Part shown: positions 20,535 to 32,500 of the stretch, piece by piece
How the letters are laid out: each line of letters opens with the position of its first letter
Position numbering within the stretch: the stretch's first letter is position 1
NCBI RefSeq assembly: GCF_963576675.1
Contig: NC_088914.1
Coordinates: 16,037,001 to 16,101,000, forward strand
From: Euphorbia lathyris
Taxonomy: Eukaryota; Streptophyta; Magnoliopsida; Malpighiales; Euphorbiaceae
Direction: 5' to 3'
Length of the DNA: 64,000 nt
Notes under the pieces: generated by a model
The model's input: the letters and a program-made list of their open reading frames with translations, nothing else
What the model was told of the DNA's origin: nothing
Database searches by the model: none
Translations under genes and position numbers: made by a program

Positions 20535-23500
20535 ATGGAAGGAGAAGGATCCAAATATTTGCTACTAGGATTGGTTTTAGGATCAGTGCTATCATCTTCA
20601 AACCCAGTAGAATCTAAATCGGCGTGTGATTTTCCGGCGATATTCAACTTCGGCGACTCCAATTCTGATACCGGTGGTTTGTCGGCAGCATTTGGACAAG
20701 CTCCTTCACCCCATGGTGAGACTTTCTTCCACCACCCGGCTGGTCGCTACTCCGATGGCCGCCTCATCATTGATTTTATCGGTAAGTTTCTCTTCTTTCT
20801 TACCACATTTCTTAGTTCCATGGATTTTTTTTTAAATTTCTGCTATCTATTATTTCAATATTAGGTACAAGATAGATGACATAACACACACTTGATCCGT
20901 AAACTAAAACTTCAAAGTTAATTAGGATTTTAAAATGTTAAATTTATCAATCAAGTCTTTAAACTAAGTAAAATTCATTAATTGAATCTTTATGTTATCT
21001 TAAATTCAGAAACTATTACTATTTGACAAATTGACATGGATTATAATGATATATGCGTTTTCTTAAAATAGATTTAAGGAAAAGACTCTAAAATTGAAAC
21101 TGTTCAATCAAGTGATTTTTGATTTTTTTTGATGAGAACTCAATTTATGATTTTTGTTGGAGTGAATTGATAATTTAATTGATGATTTTAATAATTTAAA
21201 GTCCCAATTAATTTAAAGTTTTTGTTTAAGGATCCAGATGCATATTGTGCCAAGATAAATTTACTCACATTTTTCGAGAAGTATACATCTGTCAAATTTT
21301 ATCTTTAATATTTATAACGTAATTAATTTTGGACCATTAAACATAAATAGTGGTATGATAGCTCTAAATTTAAAAGGTGAGTTTGGTTAAATATAAAATA
21401 TTAATTTAAATTGTAAAAGAAATATAATGTAATAAGGTTGATTTTTTACATATGATTTATTATTACCCTTTTAATTTAATTATTTATTCAAATATGAGAT
21501 ACGAGTATAATAGGGATACATCAAATTTTATATATATATATACATATATAACATTCATTGATAATTATACACCATATATTATATTCATAAGTCATTATAA
21601 TTATTTTTATAATTTTTATCTACAAACATTTAATACTAATTAGCTTTTAGTTTTTTTTTATAAATAAAAAAGCTGGTGCGAAATATTTTAGTTAATTATA
21701 TATATATATATACATATTAATCCTTATTTTTTAAAAAGTTATTTAAAAAAATCCTAAATTTTACCTATTTAACTTTGAAATGTATCATCCGCTTTGAAAA
21801 AATAAATAGAAAAGAATATACTTGTTTTGTCGTATCCCGTACGTATCCCCGTCGTATCCGTATGCTTGGAGTATTTGATATACGTACGTCAACCTCTTAG
21901 AAGTATCAATATTTCATAGATTTCATGTAGTTGATAAAAATTATATACGATCTGATTATACGATATGAAAGTGACATGTAGTTTTAGTATTTGATTTATC
22001 TTAGTAGGTAATGTGTTATTTTTGGTTGACAATCAAATTTTTCGGCTAGGTTAAAGTTGATATGCTAACTCGAAAATGACACGAATATTTAAAATTATTA
22101 TCATATTTTCTCATGTTTTTAAATATCATCTTAATTAATGAAGGTAACAAAATTACAATTCTTACTTGCAAACACGACTCAAGCATTTCATATATTTTTA
22201 CAAGTCATCCTAAATAAAGATAGTGAAATTATATATGACTTACAAATCCAGCATGAATTTAGCAGACTTTTGAATGGTTAGTGTTGACATGATAATCCAA
22301 CAATAACATAAAATCGAAACATTAACATATCTTTGTATATTTTAAAAATCATTATTAACATAGATACACAGTAAAATTATATGTGATCTGAAAACACGAT
22401 ATGGAATCGTCACTAACCTGATTAGATTAATAGAATTATGACAATAAAGTTTTAAGTTAGTGTTGGGAGTCATCTAACAGTTAGATTAAGGTTAACTCAG
22501 TCGAAACTAACCCAAGACACGACACAAATCCAATAATTGTCATTTCGATTTTGCAGCCGAAAGCCTAGGACTACCATTTCTGAGTGCATATTTGGATTCA
22601 ATGGGGTCAAACTTCAGCCATGGAGTCAATTTTGCAACAGCTGGTTCAACCATAAGGCCACAAAACACAACCATGTCTCAAAGTGGTTATAGTCCAATTT
22701 CATTAAATGTACAACTCGTTCAGTACTCTGATTTTCAGAAAAGATCTCACAACTACACTACCCAAGGTATTTCATTTTAATTAGCTAGGATAATATGCAA
22801 CCAAAATTTGAAAGTCAATTAGAATCTTAAATTATCAAAATCGTTAATGAGGTCTTCGAGTTAAGCAAAAATCATCAATTGAGTTTTTATCTTATCTTAA
22901 AATAAAAAATTGTGACTATTTGATATAGACTGTAATGATCTTTATGTTGGTTCAAAATGAGTTTGAAGAATACGATTTGAAACTGTTCAACCAGATGATT
23001 TTGGATTATGACATAATTGATGATTTTTGCTTAGGATGTGGACTCAATTGATGACTTTTTCTTAGTTCAGAGACCTGATTACCGACTTTGATTGATTTTT
23101 TCTTAGTTCAGAGACCTGATTACCGACTTTGATAGTTTAAAGTCTCAATTAACTTTAAAACTTCAGGTTGGAGAGCCAATTTGTATCATGCCTTTTATCT
23201 CTATTACTTTACCATGTTTGCTAAATTTCAATTTCTGCAATGAAAGTGCAAGTCTGAATATTTTGAATTGGGCTTGAAAAGTGTACAAATAAGAAGGGTT
23301 AACCCAGCCCGACTTATTTTTTTTTTTTTTTAAAGAAAAACTCAATATATTAATAACATAAAGAAGCATCCCGAATTAGAATGCTTCGAATAAATACAGG
23401 ACTAGACCAATGAGTTAAAGAATTAGCATAGGAACGAGCATTTCGTGCCATAGCGTGAGCTGCTTCGTTCGCTAACCTTGCAACCAAATTCACCTTAAAA

Positions 23501-26500
23501 TTTGGGTGATCATGAATGAAATCTCTAATGTCTTGAATAATTTGCCCAAACTCAGTAAGATCTCGATGTTGTGCTTGGATTGAATCTAGCACAACCTTTG
23601 CGTCGCTTTCGAACATAACTGAATTATAACCTAAAGATAGAACCCAACCCATACTTTCCTTAAGTGCCATTGCTTCCGCCATTTTGACCGACACCACACC
23701 CAGCTGATGTGTGCTATAGCCTTGGATGAAACTACCCATACAGTCGCGCAAAACTACTCCTGCACCGATAGCTCCCTCATCATTGAACATTGCGGCGTCA
23801 ACATTACACTTTAGATAATTACAAGGTGGCGGACACCATTTGGGATTTTGAGGTAATCTATTGCTTTCAGTTCCGAGCCTGACCTCGCTGTTCCGCTGCA
23901 TTCTGAAGGTTTCGTTGAAAACGGAACTGTTTTGAGCACCTATGGGCGTAGCTGCTGCGACATCTCCTAAATTGACTGCTCCTGAAGCTGCGTTACGGCT
24001 CTGCTGTTCGGAAGAAACTCCAAAAGCTTCGTCGCGTCTAATCTGCTCCTGATGATAAGCTACCAGAAGATGGTTGTCTGCTCCCGCGGTCGAGGTTCCA
24101 ACATGTCCGCCGTCGTTTTCCGGAGCTGCAAACGCAGCACTAAGTCGGCGTCTCTCCGCCGGCCCTGCAAAACAAAAGTTGTTAAGAATAAATGTTCCTG
24201 ATCCCCTCATCCCTTCACCAACCCGTGGTATCTCCACCCTAGCCAACCCACCTCCCCCATCATTTCTACTCACCTCACCTCACCCTCGCCCCTTACCCTT
24301 CTCAACTCCATCTTTTTGGACTTTTGGGCCTCCTCCAATTCTTCCACAAAACGCCCGGACAATCTCATTGTCACTTCCGGCCTACAAGCATCCTGATCCC
24401 ATAGCATCTTATTTCTAGCCTGCCAGATAGCCCAAAGTACAGTCATGCTTTTCTGTATGACTATATTTTGTGAGCCAGCACACAAATTAAGCATCCACTC
24501 TTCGATATACTCCCAATCCTCCCCAGGTGGAGCTAAGCCAACTAAATCCCAGCATGCTTTGGCAAAAGCACAACCAGCGAACAAGTGCCATCCATGTTCA
24601 ATATCATTAGGACATAACAAACAATTAGTTGCAATAGGGATCCTTCTACTAGCCAGTTTAGTTCGAAGAGGAAGTATACCTGACATTAGCTTCCATGCAA
24701 ATAGTTTAATTTTGGGAGGTATCTCCAACTTCCACAAAACCTTCCATCCAGCAATATCCCCAGAATTGTTCCTACTTGAGCCTTGTAAATTGTATCCAGA
24801 CTTGGCAGAATACACACCATCTGCAGTATAATGCCAGATGAGTTTATCATCTTTTACAGAGAACGGGATAACCATGGTCTCAATAGTCCTAGCCGTTTCC
24901 CCATCAAAACAGCTCTCCAGTTTTCCACGATCCCAGATTCTAGACCCTTGGATAAACAGCTCCCCGACCTTCATCTCCCTTCCTGCCCTATTCTCCACAG
25001 GATCAAGCCATAACTTGTCCTTTTCCCAAATCCATGTATCCTGGTGTGCAATAACCTGATCTCCTCTACCAATGCACCATCTTAGGCCAGATTTTAGTAA
25101 ATCAATTGAGCACCAAATACTTCTCCAAACAAAACTGGGATTAGTGCCCAATTTGGATGTAAGGAAAGTCCTCCCAGGGTAGTATTTAGCTTTGAACATT
25201 CGACTCACCAATGTATTAGGTTCATCAATTAACTTCCAACCTTGCTTCCCAAGTAATGCCATGTTGAATTCTCTAAGATCCTTGAATCCCAGGCCACCCA
25301 CACACTTCTTACCACACATACGTTTCCACTCAAGCCAATGAATCCTTTTCCTCCCATCTGCCTTCGTGCCCCACCAAAAGGAATTCATCATCTTCTGCAG
25401 CTCATCACATGTAGATTTAGGAAGCAGAAACGTGCTCATACAAAATGTAGGAAGAGCCTGAGCTACAGATTTCAATAGGACCTCCTTACCTGCTGCCGAC
25501 AGAAATTTAAAGGTCCAATTATTGAGGCGTTTCGACAACCTCTCCTTTAAGAAACCAAAGATGGCTCGTTTCGAACGTCCAATTAGGGAAGGCAACCCAA
25601 GATATCTCCCAGTATCCAAAGGTGCTTGGATTTGGAGAATACCACAGATGGTTTCCCTAATATCATTTTTGACATTTGAACTAAAGAAAATCCCAGATTT
25701 TTCCAGATTAATAGCCTGGCCAGATACACTTGCATAACTATCTAGAATTTCTTTAATCCGAATACTTTCAACCTCCGAACCCCCAAAAAACAGGAAACTG
25801 TCATCTGCAAAAAATAGATGAGTGATACTTGGCGCTCCAATGCAAATTTGAAAACCCCTTATACTACCTTCCTCCTCCTCATTCTTTATCATTTGGGAAA
25901 GGACCTCTGCACACAAAAGAAACAAATATGGAGACAACGGGTCCCCTTGCCGGAGCCCTCTCCCCGGATAAATTGGCCCAACCATATTGTGGTTCACTGC
26001 AACTGAATAAGAAACTGTGCTTATGCATAAGATAATCCATCTGATCCATTTGTCACAGAAGCCCAGCCTTCTCATCACTTCCTTCAAGAAACCCCAATCC
26101 ACCCTATCATAGGCTTTGCTGATATCAATCTTTAAAGCCACTTCACCCTTAACTCCCCTATTATTCCTTTTCATGTGATGAAGGATTTCAAAGGCTACTT
26201 GCACACTATCAATTAGGGACCTGCCAGGGACAAAAGCAGATTGGCTCTCCAAGATGACCTCAGGGAGGATAACTTTTAACCTATTGGCGAGTACCTTTGC
26301 AATTAGCTTATAGAGTACATTGCATAAGGAAATCGGTCTCAACTCTGTCATACTTCGGGGATTTTGACACTTAGGAATTAAAGTAATGATGGTATCGTTC
26401 AGCTTTGGAGGGAATTCATATTTCTCCAACCAGTCAACACAGGCATCGAACACATCACGACCAATTGCAGGCCAAAAATGTTGGAAGAATCCCGGATTAA

Positions 26501-29500
26501 GCCCATCAGGTCCAGGAGACTTATCAGGATGCATTTGGTGTATTGCCTTTGAAAATTCCTCAAAAGTAAAAGCACAAGTGAGATCCACATTCATAGCCTC
26601 AGATACTTTCACAGGTAAACTCACAATTTCATCATAATTGGCCCTCCCACTCCCCAAGAACACCCTCTCAAAATAAACTTTGGCCACATTACAAATATCA
26701 TGACCACCCGAAACTTCAACTCCCTCCTCATTCAACAAACTTGATATCCTGTTCATCTGTTTACGGGCCTTTACACTTGCATGAAAAAACTTTGAATTGG
26801 AGTCCCCTTCCTTCAACCAGAAAGCTTTCGCTCTCTGATACCAGTAACTCTCCTCCTGTTCAAGTAACTCATTCAACCTCCTTCGAGCATGCAGAAACGT
26901 CTCTACTCTCCCATGATCAGTACAATCTCGAGTTTGTTCCATGATCGATCTCCACCTGCTCATCTTTTTATCAAACCGGGCTTTAAAATTTCTTCCCCAG
27001 ACCGACATCTCCACACAACACAGTTCGAGTCGTTTTATGAATCCTGCCTGTCGGTTCTGGTACCAACTGTTCGCAACCAAGCCCTCAAAATCCATCTCCT
27101 TAGTCCATGCTCTGTCATATCTAAACCGACGACCAATTCTCCTCTTCGGAACTCCGCCAAGCTCAACTAAAATAGGCGAGTGGTCCGAGTATCCAGTAAC
27201 CAGATTGGATACCACATATTGCGGGAATTTGCTGCACCAATCAATCGAACCAAAGGCTCTGTCTAATCTTTCTCTGATCCAATTACTAGACCCTCTCCCC
27301 CGCTCCCAAGTGAAACGACTGCCTGTCATGTTTAGTTCAATCAGATCACAACTAGTGATAATTTCTGAAAACTGGTTCATAAGATATTGTGGGTATGCTA
27401 ACCCACCAGCCTTTTCCTGCTGATTTAGAATACAATTAAAATCTCCTAACACCAACCAAGGAATTCCAGGGTTATATGCTAAGCTCCCAAGAAGGTCCCA
27501 GGATTCCTTATGTCTAGCCCTGTCTGCCATCCCATAGAAACCCACCAATCTCCAGTCTCCATGATTACCTCCCTTAACAACAGCCTCAATATGATGATCC
27601 GAAAACGATTTCACCTCAACTGCATTCTCAGTTTTCCATAATAAAGCCAAACCGCCACTATGCCCTCTCGCTTCCACAACAAAACAACCTGCAAACCCAA
27701 ACTTGCTTCTAAGCACCTCCATTCTCGCTGTATTCACAATCGTCTCAATCAGAAAAACCATACTTGGAGCGTGAGCTTTCAATAGCTCACCAAGTGACCG
27801 AACTGCCCGGGGGTTCCCCAAACCCCGACAGTTCCAACTAAGGCAACTCATTTCCCTTGGCGGACCTGATCCTCAGGTCTCGCCAAATCATTAACTGTAG
27901 CGACAAACTTATCCTTGCTTTGCTTGGAAGTGTCTGCCTCTATTGAAGGATCATGTTCACTCTCCTGGTTACCTTGGGGATCTACATTCTCCTTATCCCC
28001 CCTTCGTCGTTTTCTAGCTTCAACCAATTCCATTTCCATTTCCTCATTGAGTTCCATCTCCCCTCTACTCTCCTGACTAACTTTATGTAGTACAGATCGA
28101 CCCCCCGTACCACCCCTCAGGTTTCCCTGCCTCCACAGCCCCTCTTCTACTGCTCCTTTTCCAGCTCCACTTGATCCACTAGCACCACTAGGCTCCCTCA
28201 ACCATTTGGAGCACTTGATGTCATTATTTCTCCGAATAGGTGCTCGTAACCAATCACCCCACTCCCTCACTACTTCATTAGGGTTATCCCTGAACAACCT
28301 CTCACAATATCGTTCTGTATGTCCCATTACACCACAAATATAACAAAAATTGCATAATCGTTCATATTTGAACCGAATGAATGTCCACTCCGTAGTAGAC
28401 TTTTTAACTTTTTTGCATCTCTTCAGCGGGACTCTCGCATCCACGGCTACCCTTAGCCTCATGAACTGCCTTCTCATGCTACTGTTATTATTGATGTCAT
28501 ATTCTATAAAGGATCCCACAAAGTCTCCTATTTGTCTCCCAATTGCTTCAGTCATGCACCCTATTGGCAACTCGTGCACCTGTACCCACATCTCCACATT
28601 ATGCAACTCCACTTCTTCCGGTAAAATGCCACTCTTCCATTTGGATGTGACTAACATATTATTGTCGAAAGATCAAGGGCCACCTGCCAGAACTCTATCC
28701 CTGTCCACACAGTGAAAGAATTAAAAAATGAAAAGATTTGGCTCCACTTCTGAAATAGCCACCCCTCTTCCCGGCCTCCATATATCTGCCAACTTCGTCT
28801 TCATAGCCATAAAATTCACCGGTCTATCTGTAAGAAACCTCCCTACTAAAGAGAGCTCTCTGTCCGTCGGCAAACCCCCTTGTACTGACCCAGTGAAATC
28901 GAAAGAATCAACTTCCTCATTTGACAACTCTAGTTTTTCAAAATCTGCCTCCATTAATGGAACTCGAAATCCGATAGCCTTACTCAATTAAGACAACAAG
29001 AGAAGAAACCACCCCCACAATATACCACCAACTACTCAACAAGCAAGTAAAAAAATGAAAAGGAAAGGCAACTCAACCTTCTCCAGCAAACCAAAGACAA
29101 AACAGGGCACACAAAAAATCAACACCTCAATAGCCAACTAAATATCACAGCATTGGAAACCCCCAAAACCAGCGCACAAAAAATCCCAAAGAAACCCAGG
29201 AAATCAATAAATTCAAAACTTCACAAAGAAACCCAGGAAAACCACCACCAACACACAGTAACCGCAAATTCCAATGATCGCAAGAAACCAACAACGAAAC
29301 GCAATCGAAAAGAAACTACAAGCCAGGAAAAAACACGACTGACGAAACTAACCGGAAGGGAAAAGCGTCCACCAATAGAACCGCCATCGTCCAGAAAGAT
29401 TGGAGAAGCCGGTTGCCGGAAATCACCCTCTCACACCGCCGACGATGAAGAGACAACACTCACAAGTTGCGTTCATGGAAATCGCCAAACGCAGAAAACG

Positions 29501-32500
29501 GAGCGACCAGCCCGACTTATTATTAAGGGATAATTACTAATTTGACACAATCAAGGACCCCAATTTACATATCTAACCCACCTTGCCTCAAAGTTACCAA
29601 ATTAGACACTTTCACCCATTTTGGACAAAACTAACCTTCTATTCGATGAATTAATCGTTCTTCTTCTTCTTCTTCTTCTTCTTCTTCTTCTTCCTCCTCC
29701 TCCTCTGCTTCATCTGCTTCTTGTTGTTGTTGTTCTTCTTCTTCTTCTCCGTTTCAACTTCTTCTTCGGTTCATCTTCTTCAATTTCAGATACCAATCGT
29801 TTGAGATTTTTGACATATTATGTTCAATTTCCCGTACAAATGGTATATTTTTTGCTTATACGCTTGCTTTTCTCGTTGGTTTTGCCTCTTTCTTCATCTT
29901 TAATGGTATCGATTCAATTTCCTCTATTTTCCATAATTTTTTTCCATTTTCCTCCATTATTGTCGCATTTGTGACGAAATTGTCGCATTTCGTCACAAAT
30001 GCGATAAGAACTGTCGCATTTCGTCGCAAATGCGACAAAATGCGACAATTTTGTCACAAATGCGACAACAATGGAGGAAAATGGAAAAAAGGAAAATAGA
30101 GGAAATTGAATCGATACCATTAAAGATGAAGAAAGAGGCAAAACCAACGAGAAAAGCAAGCGTATAAGCAAAAAATATACCATTTGTACGGGAAATTGAA
30201 CATAATATGTCAAAAATCTCAAAAATCGCTAACAATTAGTATAAGAAATTGAAGAAGATGAACCGAAGAAGAAGTTGAAACGGAGAAGAAGAAGAAGAAG
30301 AAGAAGAAGAAGAAGAAGAAGCGGATGAAGCGGAGGAGGAGGAGGAAGAAGAAGAAGAAGAAGAAGAAAAAGAAGATCGACCGATTCATCCAATAGAACT
30401 AAGGTTAGTTTTGTCCAAAAAGGGTGAAAGTGTCTAATTTGGTAACTTTGAGGTAAGGTGGGTTAGATATGTAAATTGGGGTCCTTAATTGGGTCAGATT
30501 AGTAATTATCCCTATTATTAAATATCAAATTAAATATATCTATATATTATATTTTATAAAATAAAAAATATAATTTTGAAGTTTAAATTCTAGCTTAAAA
30601 ACATAAAATTTATTTTAGGGTAAATTAAAAAAAAATCTTTGTGGTTACCTTTTTTGTCAATTGCATATCTCTGATTTTTTTTTGTGATCGTTTTTCGTTT
30701 TGCTAAAAATGATGATTTTTAAGTTGACACTGTTAAAATAACCATTAACGACCTCAAAACTGAAAAATTTCAAGAATTGATTATATTTTAAGCTAACTTT
30801 AATTCTTTAACTTTTTAATTTTGAGATTATTTAGGTGTTGTTTGGTAAGGAGAAAGAAAATAATATTTAGTCAAAAATAGGTTTCATAGTAAACGTGGTA
30901 TTAAACAAATTTAATTATTGGAATTTTTAATTTTGAGGCCATTAACAATCATCATTTTTTTTCTTCAAAAAAAAAAACAATAATTTTTATAGTGTTAAAC
31001 TAAAAACCCCTCTTTTTTAGCAACACAAAAACTTCAGTCCTCTCTTGATTGCAAAAAAAAAAATCGAAGACATTCAATTGAAAAAAAAGTGTAAGCGCAA
31101 ACTATATATATTTTTTAATTTATCCTTTATTTTAAGTATAAATTTGAATTTGTATTAGGATTGGGTTTGAGTATTCAAACCCGAGCCTGATCCACGTTCA
31201 CCCAAATTAATAGCGGAATGAATTTAGATTCAAATCCGTTACGGCTTACCTGACACATAAAACTAAAAGAAGTTAAGACCAAGTTCTGATTGATGGATAC
31301 AGGTGGAGTATTTGCAACATTGTTGCCTAAGGCAGATTACTTCACAAAAGGTTTGTATACATTTGATATCGGGCAAAATGATCTCACAGCTGGTTATAAG
31401 CTCAACTTGACTACTGATCAAGTTAAAGCAAATGTCCCCGACATCATTTCCCAATTCTCCAATGTTATTAAAGTAAGAATTTTAACCGTTTTAAATTCAT
31501 TAAATTATTAGTCCAACACACAGATACAATTAAAATCTCTCCGTTTTTTTTTGTTGACAGTCGGTGTATGAAAAGGGAGGAAGATCATTTCGGATACATA
31601 ATACGGGGCCCGTGGGGTGTTATCCGTACACTTTGGATAGGTTTGTAATAACAACCGAGCAACTAGATAAATACGGATGTGCTATTCCATATAATGGTGT
31701 GTCTGAGTATTTCAACCAGAGATTGAAAGAAGCTGTTGTTCAACTCAGGAAAGATCTTCCTCTTGCTACTCTTACTTATATTGATATCTACTCTTTGAAG
31801 TATAATCTTATCACCCATGCCAATGAATTAGGTAATTATCTTACAAATTCAGTCTTAAAAATTAGCGCGTATATAAGAAGATTTATTAAATGTTTACGTT
31901 TAATGATTGTTGATCGCAGTATCATTGCAATAATATTTCCTCAATCTGGTTAGTTGTCTCAAGGAATTAGATTTAAAGGATCTCCTTCGATCTCAATTTC
32001 AAATTGGGTAAAAAATGTTGGAGATTAATATAAGATCTACGATTGGACCTTATCTCAGATTGAGCTTTTAGTTCAAACGGTTCTATGACATCGCATGAGT
32101 GTTCGAGTCCTGACAACCTCATTAATTTGTGGAATTAAAAACACATGACAGGATGGCCTGTGTTGTACACGCTGCAAGCTCTATGGGTATTTGTGTGTGG
32201 GGGTGTGTTGGAGATTAATATAAGATCTATGGTTGGACTTTAACTATCAGTTCGATCTTTTAGTTCAAGCGGTTCCATGAATACTCTTAACCTATTTGCA
32301 CGGGTTTCATTATACTCTTAACATGTTTTTTGTAGTGCTATTTCATCATATTACTTTGTTATAGTTTAATTTTGTCCAGATAATTTTTAATTTGAGTTAC
32401 ATTTACCTGCGTAATAAGGAGGTGATAATTTCGTGTTTTATATCAAAATCGTGTTATCTCATATATATGTTCCATATGGTTATATATGATATAAATGCTA

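Larger units (their letters stand above)
23319..29506 (-). mobile_element. L1-type LINE (6.2 kb) in GDSL intron 2
   Basis: Minus-strand LINE ending in a poly(A) tail, seen as 15 T on the plus strand (23317-23331). It is flanked by the 15-bp target duplication CCAGCCCGACTTATT (23304-23318 and 29507-29521). Contents in element order: 5' leader 29506-28988, ORF1, ORF2 with endonuclease and RT, and a 3' RNase H region. Size and the presence of 5' leader sequence argue it is full length. It lies antisense to the host gene and between splice sites, so it may be tolerated. ORF1 carries one nonsense mutation. Confidence 0.95.

Noticed and set aside
22557..22766. Suspected frameshift at the start of GDSL exon 2
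   Set aside because: Re-reading the bases gives GCC GAA AGC across the junction, in phase with exon 1 and with the open frame that follows.
24074..27423. Plus-strand ORFs up to 160 codons
   Set aside because: Shadows of LINE ORF2.
29153..29533. 126-codon plus-strand ORF rich in Lys, Thr and Pro
   Set aside because: Lies in the antisense of the LINE leader and is compositionally biased; no family resemblance.
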